In this document: piece after piece, positions 1-6,323 of the stretch
How the letters are laid out: each line of letters opens with the position of its first letter
Position numbering within the stretch: position 1 is the first letter of the stretch
Assembly: GCA_011390855.1 (NCBI GenBank)
Contig: JAABRN010000266.1
Coordinates: 1-10,539, forward strand
Length of the DNA stretch: 10,539 nucleotides
Origin: Hydrogenophaga sp.
GTDB taxonomy: Bacteria; Pseudomonadota; Gammaproteobacteria; Burkholderiales; Burkholderiaceae_C
Direction of reading: 5' to 3'
The notes under the pieces: model-generated
Seen by the model: the letters and a program-made list of their open reading frames with translations, nothing else
The model's database searches: none
Told to the model about the DNA's origin: nothing
Program-made: the position numbers and the translations under genes

Positions 1-446
1 GGCTCGCCGAAGACCTGCTGCAAGCCGAACACGCAGTGAGGGCGGCCCATGAAACGGCGACTCACGAAGAAAACATCGCCGAAAACAAATACGACACGTT
101 GGGACTCGAAGCCGCCTACCTGGCCACCGGCCAAGCTCGTCGCGCCGAAGCCATCCGCCAGGCGATGGCCAACTGGCGCCAATTTCGCCCGCGCCCTTAC
201 GACGCCAGCAAGGGCATACAGCTCGGCGCGCTGGTCTGCCTGGTCGATTCCAACGACAAGCAGCAACAGCTCTTTCTCGGCCCGGATGGGGGCAGCATGA
301 CCTTGGTCAGCGGTACTCAGCTCGTTCAGGTCATCAGCAGCGAAGCCCCTTTGGGCAGGGCCATGCTGGGTAAATGCGAGGGTGATGAGGTGTCGATACA
401 GGTCGCTCCAATCCGACAGCAATTTGAGGTGCTGCGGGTTCATTGA
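1..446 (+). CDS. GreA/GreB-family transcription elongation factor-like protein (5' end outside window)
   Basis: The reading frame (first full codon at base 3) is open to the left edge, so the gene is 5'-truncated here; 147 codons are visible before the TGA at 444-446. A GTG at 36 exists, but upstream codons read on as good coding sequence (LAEDLLQAEHAVRAAHE), so it is probably internal. The visible N-terminal part is charged and helical and carries ENKYDTLGLEAAYLA, resembling a segment I know from GreA-like proteins of Burkholderiales. The C-terminal part carries SSEAPLGRAMLGKCEGDEV, which matches the C-terminal FKBP-like Gre domain (canonical form SPLGRALLGK..GDEV). Gre factors bind the RNA polymerase secondary channel and help restart backtracked complexes; whether this divergent, apparently lineage-specific member does so is not known. 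Between Gre-like motifs the chain is atypical, so canonical greA or greB is unlikely. It seems unrelated to the downstream signalling operon. Confidence 0.8.
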   Translation, partial: LAEDLLQAEHAVRAAHETATHEENIAENKYDTLGLEAAYLATGQARRAEAIRQAMANWRQFRPRPYDASKGIQLGALVCLVDSNDKQQQLFLGPDGGSMTLVSGTQLVQVISSEAPLGRAMLGKCEGDEVSIQVAPIRQQFEVLRVH

Positions 447-850
447 GCAGCAAGCGCGTTCACGCCGAATGGATCAGTAATGACTCGCCCCGAGCCCCTT
501 GGGGCGCTCTGCACCCAGCGGAGTTCGTTCGCGCGCTCGGCCTTACGCACATCAACGCACTCCGGTGGACCGACCGCGAGGCCGGTCAGTGTCGGCAGAT
601 CGGGCTGGCGACCGGCCCACTCCAGCACGGCAGGGCAGTCTTTGACCAACTGCATGACGCGCTCGTCGCCAGCGAGGTCTTTCGCTGTGATGCGTTCTGG
701 AACGATGGCGACGATGAGCGCGCAGATGGCTGCGGTGTTGAGCAGCGTGTTCTCCCGTCGCGTGAGCCCCTTGCAAAGGTGCAGCCCTGTCGCGACGGTG
801 CAGGGCCCGCCAGCGAAGAAGGTGCGCATGGGGAATTCAGCGCACTGCAT
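440..850 (-). pseudogene. Unrecognised minus-strand open frame with one membrane-like helix; possible gene remnant
   Basis: I do not recognise this protein. The 136-codon frame runs from ATG at 850 (second ATG at 829) to TGA at 442-440, ending tail-to-tail with the Gre-like gene with a few bases of overlap. It contains a hydrophobic segment, TLLNTAAICALIVAIVP, preceded by the basic stretch KGLTRRE, which looks like a single transmembrane helix, then a plausible soluble tail with GC-ending codons. Against an intact gene: no ribosome binding site is visible before either ATG, the frame is open upstream to about 947 without a good start, and the preceding protein-like stretch (about 960-850 on the minus strand, including RLLIDQLLGLQKTALVDFSL) lies in another frame. 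Third-position GC does not clearly separate this frame from its plus-strand mirror. It could be a frameshifted, N-terminally truncated membrane protein gene, or chance. Confidence 0.27.
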
Positions 851-904
851 GGCCCGTGCCTCAAGGAGAAATCGACCAAAGCGGTTTTCTGCAAACCCAG
901 CAGT

Positions 905-976
905 TGATCGATCAGCAAGCGTACCGCTTTGTGACGTATTTGCTCAAAAGCAGCGTGCGGTGCTCAAGTGATCGAT
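905..976. repeat. Cluster of short repeats upstream of the receptor gene
   Basis: TGATCGATCA at 905-914 is a perfect 10-base palindrome, and its first eight bases recur at 969-976. TGCTCAA occurs at 941-947 and again at 961-967, exactly 20 bases (about two helical turns) apart. Such spacing is compatible with a dimeric regulator binding one face of the DNA just upstream of the operon. The elements are short enough that chance cannot be excluded. Confidence 0.3.
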
Positions 977-1003
977 GACAAGGCCGATACGATATGTTAC
1001 ATA
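975..1003 (+). promoter_or_regulatory. Weak candidate sigma-70 promoter for the receptor operon
   Basis: ATGACA at 975-980 matches five of six bases of the -35 consensus TTGACA. A 17-base spacer leads to TACATA at 998-1003, matching only three of six bases of TATAAT; TAAGAT at 1002-1007 is a better -10 by itself but spaced too far. The -10 region overlaps an 11-base interrupted palindrome, TATGT-T-ACATA (993-1003), in a locally AT-rich patch. Transcription would begin near 1010, giving a leader of roughly 40 bases to the ATG at 1051 and arguing against the ATG at 994. Evidence is only consensus matching by eye. Confidence 0.28.
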
Positions 1004-1050
1004 AGATTCTCGGCCTGCCGTACGCCTCCTTGGCACAAGAAGTCCGCACC

Positions 1051-3117
1051 ATGAACAATTGCCAGCCCAACCGCACCGCTCCCGTTTCAGGCTGCGCGGT
1101 CAGAAACGAACCACAGGCCACGTTGCCTTTTGTGCGTCGTCCGCTGGCCTTGCTGGCGGCGCTGGCGGTCACCTCGGGGGCCGCCCTGGCTCAACCACAG
1201 GATCCCACGATGCTCTCGTTGGAGGAGTTGATGGGGATCGAGATCAGCTCGGCTGCCAAGAGGCCCCAGCGCCTGCTGGATGCAGCCACTGCCATTTATG
1301 CCATCGGTAGCGAAGAAATCCGCCGCTCTGGCGCCACCAGCCTGCCCGAGTTGTTGCGCACGGTGCCCGGCGTGCAGGTTTCGCGCATCGACGGTAGCCG
1401 CTACGCCGTCAGCATCCGCGGGTTCAGCAGCCGGTACAGCGGCAAGCTGCTGATCCTGCAGGACGGCCGCACGTTGTATTCCCCGCTGTTCAGCGGCACC
1501 TACTGGGAGGCCCAGGACGTGCTGCTGGAGGATGTCGAGCGAATCGAGGTGATCCGGGGTTCGGGCGGCACGCTCTGGGGCGCCAACGCGGTCAACGGCG
1601 TCATCAACATCATCACGCGGCAGGCAAGGGACACCCAGGGCACGTTTGTGGAGGCCAAGGGTGGATCTCTGGAGCGCGGCGTGGCGCTGCGCCACGGCAT
1701 GGCACTGGACAACGGCGGACACGCCCGCGCCTACGCCAAGATCGACCGGCACAACCCGCTGGAAACAACCACCGGCGACAAGGCTCACGACGCCTGGGAG
1801 CAGCAGCGCGCCGGTTTCCGCGTCGATCTGGCGCCCAGCGCATCCGACAGATTCACGGTGCAAGGTGACGCTTATGAGGCGCAATCGCAGCAGCGCGTGT
1901 TGCTGATGCCGGGGCCCACTGTCCCCGCGAGCTTTGTTCCCGATACCGCCGTGTCCAGGGGTGCCAACGTGTTGGTGCGTTGGCAGCGCGACCTTGGCCC
2001 CAGGGAAAGTTGGCAACTGCAGGCCTATGCGGACCATACACAGCAGGCCGATGTGGTGCAGCAGCACCGCATCGACACCCTGGATATCGAATGGCAGCAC
2101 CGGCTCCCGCTCACCGCCAGCCAGGACCTGACCTGGGGGCTGGGTGTACGCAGTGTGAGGCAGCAACTGGACGGGGGGTTCACGGTTTCCATGATCCCCG
2201 ACCAGCACAACCACATGCTGTACAGCGCTTTCGTTCAGGACGAAATCCAGTTGCGTGAAGACGTCCATCTGACCCTGGGCACCAAGCTCGAACACAACGG
2301 GTACACCGGTATGGAAGTGCAGCCGAGTGCCCGCCTGCAGTGGCGCGCCACGCCCACCGACAATGTCTGGGCCGCAGCCTCGCGCTCGGTGGCGACACCG
2401 TCGATGGCGACCACCGCCACCTTCGGTCACTTCGGAACCCAGTCCATCCCCGGGTTGGGCGACGCGGTCATCGGTGTGCGGGGCAATCCGGACATCCGGT
2501 CGGAGGTGATGAATTCGTTCGAGCTGGGCTACCGGGGCCAGTTCGGCCCCCGCTTCAACCTGGACGCAGCCGCCTTCTACAACCAGTACGACCACCTGGT
2601 GTCGCGAGAGGTGAGTGCACCGATCTTTGTTCCCTATCCGGTGATTCCCTTCCTGCTGGACAACCAGGTCGAGGGCAAGACATACGGCTTTGAAATGGCT
2701 GGCAACTGGCAGGTGTTGCCGAGCTGGCGGCTGCACGGCAGCTACAGCTGGCTCAAGATGGACCTGAAGGCCAAACCCGGTGGCACAGGCCTGGTTGCCT
2801 TTGGCGCGGCAGATCACTCGCCCGAGCACATGGTCAAACTGCATTCGCTGCACCAGTTGGCACACAACCTTGAGCTGGACGCCAGCCTGAACTTCAGCAG
2901 CAAGCTCATTTTCAGCTCGCCACTGACGGGCGCACTGGAAGTGCCCGGCTACACACGCCTGGACCTGCGCCTGGGCTGGCGTCCGTCCCCTAATCTGGAG
3001 GTGAACCTGATCGGGCGCAACCTGCTGAAGGACCGGCACCCTGAGTTTCTTGCTGACGATGTGCGGGCCAACGAGGTGCCCCGCAGTGTGTTGCTGCAGG
3101 CCAAGTGGAAATTCTGA
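1051..3117 (+). CDS. TonB-dependent outer-membrane receptor
   Basis: Predicted outer-membrane beta-barrel that would take up, or sense, a ligand using TonB energy. From the ATG at 1051 it is 688 residues. A signal peptide ends at about residue 47 (RRPLALLAALAV, then TSGAALA/QPQ). The plug domain follows at about 55-192, with SLEELMGIEISSAAKRPQRL, the VPGVQVSRIDG motif, SIRGFSSRYSGKLLILQDGR and ERIEVIRGSGGTLWGANAVN GVINIITR; the rest is barrel, ending in an aromatic residue (KWKF) as usual for barrel assembly. There is no N-terminal STN domain, so FecA-type sigma/anti-sigma signalling is unlikely. The start is uncertain: ATG 994 adds 19 residues and overlaps the candidate promoter; GTG 1132 would give a textbook short signal peptide but has no nearby ribosome binding site. 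First gene of a five-gene operon; the stop is one base from the next start. Ligand not predictable; this plug type often neighbours YfiR-like genes and sensor kinases. Confidence 0.9.
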   Translation: MNNCQPNRTAPVSGCAVRNEPQATLPFVRRPLALLAALAVTSGAALAQPQDPTMLSLEELMGIEISSAAKRPQRLLDAATAIYAIGSEEIRRSGATSLPELLRTVPGVQVSRIDGSRYAVSIRGFSSRYSGKLLILQDGRTLYSPLFSGTYWEAQDVLLEDVERIEVIRGSGGTLWGANAVNGVINIITRQARDTQGTFVEAKGGSLERGVALRHGMALDNGGHARAYAKIDRHNPLETTTGDKAHDAWEQQRAGFRVDLAPSASDRFTVQGDAYEAQSQQRVLLMPGPTVPASFVPDTAVSRGANVLVRWQRDLGPRESWQLQAYADHTQQADVVQQHRIDTLDIEWQHRLPLTASQDLTWGLGVRSVRQQLDGGFTVSMIPDQHNHMLYSAFVQDEIQLREDVHLTLGTKLEHNGYTGMEVQPSARLQWRATPTDNVWAAASRSVATPSMATTATFGHFGTQSIPGLGDAVIGVRGNPDIRSEVMNSFELGYRGQFGPRFNLDAAAFYNQYDHLVSREVSAPIFVPYPVIPFLLDNQVEGKTYGFEMAGNWQVLPSWRLHGSYSWLKMDLKAKPGGTGLVAFGAADHSPEHMVKLHSLHQLAHNLELDASLNFSSKLIFSSPLTGALEVPGYTRLDLRLGWRPSPNLEVNLIGRNLLKDRHPEFLADDVRANEVPRSVLLQAKWKF

Positions 3118-3118
3118 C

Positions 3119-3664
3119 GTGCTCCACTTCGGCTCCATACGCTGGCTCGCGGGAGGGCTGCTGGCCCTGATCGTCTGTCTGGCGGTCGGGCCGTCGCGCG
3201 CGCAGGCCATCAGTGAAGAAGCGGTCAAGGCGGGCTTTGTCTTCAATTTCGTCAAGTTCACCCAGTGGACAGGCGACCGCGAGGGTGACGGCCGACCGCT
3301 GAACATCTGCACTCCTGGCGCCCTGCCACTGGACGGCCAGCTCGCCCTGCTCCATGGCCGCATGGTGGGTAGCCGCAAGCTTGTGCTGCGATCCCATGTG
3401 GCGGTCAGTGACTGGCGCACCTGCCAGGTGCTGTACCTGCCCCATGCAGAAGCAGGCCGCACCGAGACCACCCTGCAGGGTCTGGGCAGCGCGCAGGTGC
3501 TGACCATCAGCGATCAGCCCGGCTTTGTGCAGGCTGGGGGCATGATCGGTCTGCGCGTGGAAGACAACCGGGTGCGGTTCGACGTGAATCTGCTGGCCGC
3601 ACAACGCGCCGGACTGACTTTGAGCAGCCAGATGCTCAAGCTGGCGGGGCAGGTGCTGCAATGA
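3119..3664 (+). CDS. YfiR-family (DUF4154) periplasmic protein
   Basis: A 181-residue secreted protein starting at GTG 3119, one base after the receptor stop, with GTGGAAA (3104-3110) as a possible ribosome binding site. A signal peptide covers about residues 1-30 (hydrophobic GGLLALIVCLAVG, then SRAQA/IS). The mature chain follows the family pattern: EEAVKAGFVFNFVKFTQW, LNICTPG, a GR...V.R segment (GRMVGSRKLVLRS), CQVLYLP, VLTISDQPGF, GGMIGLRVEDNRVRFDVNL and RAGLTLSSQMLKLA. In Pseudomonas aeruginosa YfiR is a periplasmic inhibitor of the CHASE8-containing cyclase YfiN. Here the next gene encodes a kinase with a CHASE8-like domain, so this protein is inferred to control that kinase. Mature cysteines are C64 and C102 only, matching the C71-C110 pair of PaYfiR; the second pair is absent. 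The stop overlaps the next start (ATGA, 3661-3664). Confidence 0.88.
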   Translation: MLHFGSIRWLAGGLLALIVCLAVGPSRAQAISEEAVKAGFVFNFVKFTQWTGDREGDGRPLNICTPGALPLDGQLALLHGRMVGSRKLVLRSHVAVSDWRTCQVLYLPHAEAGRTETTLQGLGSAQVLTISDQPGFVQAGGMIGLRVEDNRVRFDVNLLAAQRAGLTLSSQMLKLAGQVLQ

Positions 3665-5940
3665 AGCAGACGCTGCGCGACCTGCCGATTGCCCGCAAGC
3701 TGGGGCTCCTGCTGGCCTTGAACACCACGCTGGCGGTGGTCGCCATTGCACTGGTCTTCAGCGTGGGCACGGCGATCACCCGCTACCAGGATGCGCGCAG
3801 CCAGTTGATTGCCCTGTCAGAGGTCATGGGCGAAACCAGCAGGGCTGCGCTGGCCTTCAATGACCAGGACGGTGCCCGCGTGGTGCTGGAGGCCTTGCGT
3901 GCGCGGCTGGATATCACCCGTGCCACCCTCACTGACCGGCGTGGCGCCGCCTTCGTTGGCATGGAGTTCGACTCGGGTCACGAGCACGACGGCTCGTTGA
4001 TGGAGCGCCTGGTCTACGGCCTTTTCCCCTCTGAGATGGTGGTCTCGCACACCATCGTTGACGAAGGGGAGGTCATTGGTCGCATTGAACTGGAAATCCA
4101 TCTGCACCACATCTGGCTGGGTCTCCTCAAAAGCCTGGGCCTCATGGTGGTGATCGGCGTGGTGTTGTCCGGTCTGGCGGTGTACTTTGGCTTGCGCCTT
4201 CGCAGCATTCTGGTGGACCCGATCCTGGGGCTGGCCCGTGTGTCGCATCAGGTGTCGGCCCGGCAGGACTATTCCATTCGCGCGGTCAAGGCCGGTGGTG
4301 ACGAAATCGGCTCGCTGGTGGACGACTTCAACCGCATGTTGTCGGAAATTCAGCAACGCGACGAAGCGCTCCAGCAGGAGCATGCGAACCTGGAGTCCCG
4401 GGTGGAACAGCGCACGGCAGATCTTCAAAGGGCAGTGGAAGAGGCCCGACAGGCCAACCGGGTCAAGTCCGAATTCCTGTCGACCGTGAGTCACGAACTC
4501 CGGACACCGTTGACCGCCATCGGTGGTTCCATCGGATTGCTCTCGGGTGGCGCCCTGGGTTCACTGGCGCCCGAAGTCATGGCGCTTCTGCAGATAGCCC
4601 AGAAAAACAGCCAGCGGCTTTCGCAGCTCATCAACGACCTGCTGGACGTGGAAAAGCTCCTGGCTGGCAAGCTGCACTTTGACATGCTACCGCACGAGCT
4701 GATGCCCATCGTGGAGCAGGCGGTGACCGAGAACCAGTCGTACGCCGAACAGTTCCAGGTGGTTTATTCACTGACCGAGCACGCCGAGGGGTTGTCGGTC
4801 GAGGTCGACGCCCTGCGTCTGCACCAGGTGCTCGCCAATCTGTTGTCCAACGCCGCCAAGTTTTCGCCGGCGGGTGGCGTGGTGGAAGTAGGTGTGCGTT
4901 CGCTGGGCGAGCATGTCCGGGTGTTTGTCAGGGATCGTGGGCTGGGCATACCGCCAGCGTTCCAGGGCCGCGTGTTCGAAAAATTCGCTCAGGCCGACGC
5001 GTCGGACGTGCGCCAGAAGGGCGGCACCGGCCTGGGTCTGGCGATCTCGCGCGAACTGGTGGAACGCATGGGGGGCCGCATCGGTTTCGAGACCGTGCCG
5101 GGACAGGGTACCTGCTTCTACTTCGACCTGCCGGTGTGGCAGTCCACGCCGACTTCCTCCATGGCGGGCCTGATACCTGAGCCGCTGCCATGGGCGCCTC
5201 GCATCCTGGTGGTGGAGGACGACCCGGACATCGCCCGCATGTTGCGGCGCATGCTGGAGCGGGTCGGCTATGTGGTGGACTTCGCCGCCGATGGCGCCGA
5301 GGCGCTGCAGCAGCTGGGGCAGACTGCTTACGCGGCCATCACGCTGGACCTGATCCTGCCCGATATGCGCGGCGAAGACCTGGTGTGCTACCTGAGGGCG
5401 AGGCCAGCCACGGCGCGCCTGCCCATCGTGGTCATTTCAGCCCGGGTGGACGAAGGGTTCCGGGCGCTGGGCGAACAGTTCGAAGGGGTCGAATGGCTGG
5501 CCAAGCCGATCGTGCAGTCAAAGCTGCTGGCTCTTATGGCAGCGATCGTGCCGCCCAAGCCCTTGCCCCAACGGCGCGTCTTGCACGTGGAAGACGACAC
5601 CCTGTTCCACCAGAAGGTGCTCGGCATGGTGGGTGGGCGTTTCGATTTCGAGCTCGCCACTTCGCTGCGCGAAGCCCGCGCGCGGGTTGCACTCGAACGT
5701 TTTGACGTGGTCCTGCTGGACATCGGCCTGCCCGACGCGTCCGGCTGGGAACTGCTGGCCGACATCCGCGCCCACCAGCCCCAGACCCGCGTGGTGGTGC
5801 TCACCGGCAGCACGCGCCGCAACGATGTTGAACACGCGGTGGACGCGGTGCTGCACAAGGACCACCTGTCGGCCCAGCAGTTGCTGGAGGCGATCGACGG
5901 CACGCGGCAGCCGCAGGCGGCCACAGGGGCGCTGGCATGA
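3661..5940 (+). CDS. Hybrid sensor histidine kinase: CHASE8-like periplasmic domain, HAMP, HisKA, HATPase, REC-REC
   Basis: Inner-membrane kinase of 759 residues. TM1 is at about 13-37 (LGLLLALNTTLAVVAIALVF). The periplasmic domain, about 39-151, resembles CHASE8 (ALSEVMGETSRAALAFNDQD, a short-helix repeat typical of YfiN-type sensors). TM2 is at about 152-179, HAMP at 180-233, and a coiled coil at 233-268. HisKA has phospho-acceptor H278 (STVSHELRTPL). The ATPase domain has N393/N397 (N box), DRGLGIP at 425-431, FEKF at 439-442 and GGTGLGL at 454-460. REC1 (about 514-630) has E519/D520/D521, D563, S593 and K615 followed by Pro. REC2 (about 638-747) has D645/D646, D687, T715 and K733, followed by Asp instead of the usual Pro. 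It starts by ATGA overlap with the YfiR-like gene and ends by ATGA overlap with the receiver gene. Inferred role: receives the periplasmic signal through the YfiR-like protein and feeds the phosphorelay. All kinase residues appear intact. There is no PAS or DNA-binding domain. Confidence 0.93.
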   Translation: MKQTLRDLPIARKLGLLLALNTTLAVVAIALVFSVGTAITRYQDARSQLIALSEVMGETSRAALAFNDQDGARVVLEALRARLDITRATLTDRRGAAFVGMEFDSGHEHDGSLMERLVYGLFPSEMVVSHTIVDEGEVIGRIELEIHLHHIWLGLLKSLGLMVVIGVVLSGLAVYFGLRLRSILVDPILGLARVSHQVSARQDYSIRAVKAGGDEIGSLVDDFNRMLSEIQQRDEALQQEHANLESRVEQRTADLQRAVEEARQANRVKSEFLSTVSHELRTPLTAIGGSIGLLSGGALGSLAPEVMALLQIAQKNSQRLSQLINDLLDVEKLLAGKLHFDMLPHELMPIVEQAVTENQSYAEQFQVVYSLTEHAEGLSVEVDALRLHQVLANLLSNAAKFSPAGGVVEVGVRSLGEHVRVFVRDRGLGIPPAFQGRVFEKFAQADASDVRQKGGTGLGLAISRELVERMGGRIGFETVPGQGTCFYFDLPVWQSTPTSSMAGLIPEPLPWAPRILVVEDDPDIARMLRRMLERVGYVVDFAADGAEALQQLGQTAYAAITLDLILPDMRGEDLVCYLRARPATARLPIVVISARVDEGFRALGEQFEGVEWLAKPIVQSKLLALMAAIVPPKPLPQRRVLHVEDDTLFHQKVLGMVGGRFDFELATSLREARARVALERFDVVLLDIGLPDASGWELLADIRAHQPQTRVVVLTGSTRRNDVEHAVDAVLHKDHLSAQQLLEAIDGTRQPQAATGALA

Positions 5941-6323
5941 GCGGGCTGCAGCGCATCCTGTATGTGGAAGATGAGCCGGACATCCAGGCCGTGGCCCGGC
6001 TGGCGCTGGAGCTGGTGGGTGGCTTCACGGTCAAGGTCTGTTCCTCGGGTGAGGAAGCGCTGCGCGAGGTGGAAGGCTTCGCACCGCAGATGATCCTGCT
6101 GGATGTGATGATGCCGGTCATGGATGGCCCCGGCACCCTGAAGGCCCTGCGGAAACAGCCCGCCATGGCGGCTGTGCCGGTGGCGTTCATGACCGCCAAG
6201 GTGCAGCCTCAGGAGGTGGCGCTGTACACCGGCCTGGGTGCGCTGGGTGTGATCGCCAAACCGTTCGACCCCATGACGCTGGCCGACGAGGTGCGACGTC
6301 TCTGGGAGACGTCTCATGACTGA
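5937..6323 (+). CDS. Stand-alone receiver-domain response regulator (CheY-like)
   Basis: A 128-residue protein made of one receiver domain and nothing else. Phosphorylation residues are complete: E11/D12 in the acidic pocket (YVEDEPD), phospho-acceptor D56 (LLDVMMPVMDG), T86 (FMTAK) and K108 (AKPFDP). The start ATG overlaps the upstream kinase stop (ATGA at 5937-5940), with AGGGG at 5925-5929 as ribosome binding site. It ends 8 bases inside the next gene. Lacking an output domain, it must act by protein contact or pass phosphate onward, for instance to the HPt domain of the next protein. Its position between two kinases makes it the likely shuttle, by analogy with Spo0F- or CheY-type receivers; this is inference. 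No chemotaxis genes are nearby to support a flagellar-motor role. Confidence 0.92.
   Translation: MSGLQRILYVEDEPDIQAVARLALELVGGFTVKVCSSGEEALREVEGFAPQMILLDVMMPVMDGPGTLKALRKQPAMAAVPVAFMTAKVQPQEVALYTGLGALGVIAKPFDPMTLADEVRRLWETSHD

Larger units (their letters stand above)
447..1050. other. Long intergenic stretch before the receptor operon, without a convincing intact gene
   Basis: About 600 bases separate the Gre-like gene from the preferred receptor start. Plus-strand open frames at 443-907 and 480-971 have poor composition (rich in Ser, Arg, Thr, no recognisable motif) and read as non-coding. The left two thirds may hold a decayed minus-strand gene; the right third (about 900-1010) becomes more AT-rich and carries short repeats and a weak promoter candidate. 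I see no transposase fragment, tRNA or riboswitch-like structure. Confidence 0.6.

Noticed and set aside
491..506. Short inverted repeat GCCCC-TT-GGGGC after the Gre-like gene, considered as a terminator
   Set aside because: Only a short stem with an almost absent loop and no T-run on either side; not distinguishable from chance in GC-rich DNA.
443..971. Two plus-strand open frames (443-907 and 480-971) between the Gre-like gene and the operon
   Set aside because: No ribosome binding site, no motif, and Ser/Arg/Thr-rich or erratic composition; they look like shadows or non-coding sequence.
994..3117. Receptor as a FecA-type transducer with sigma/anti-sigma partners
   Set aside because: No STN domain in the receptor and no FecR-like or ECF sigma gene in the window.
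1087..3507. An 806-codon open frame on the minus strand opposite the receptor and YfiR-like genes
   Set aside because: It is antisense to genes with clear domain motifs; the product is rich in Arg, His, Gln and Val with no recognisable domain. It is explained by high third-position GC of the plus-strand genes.
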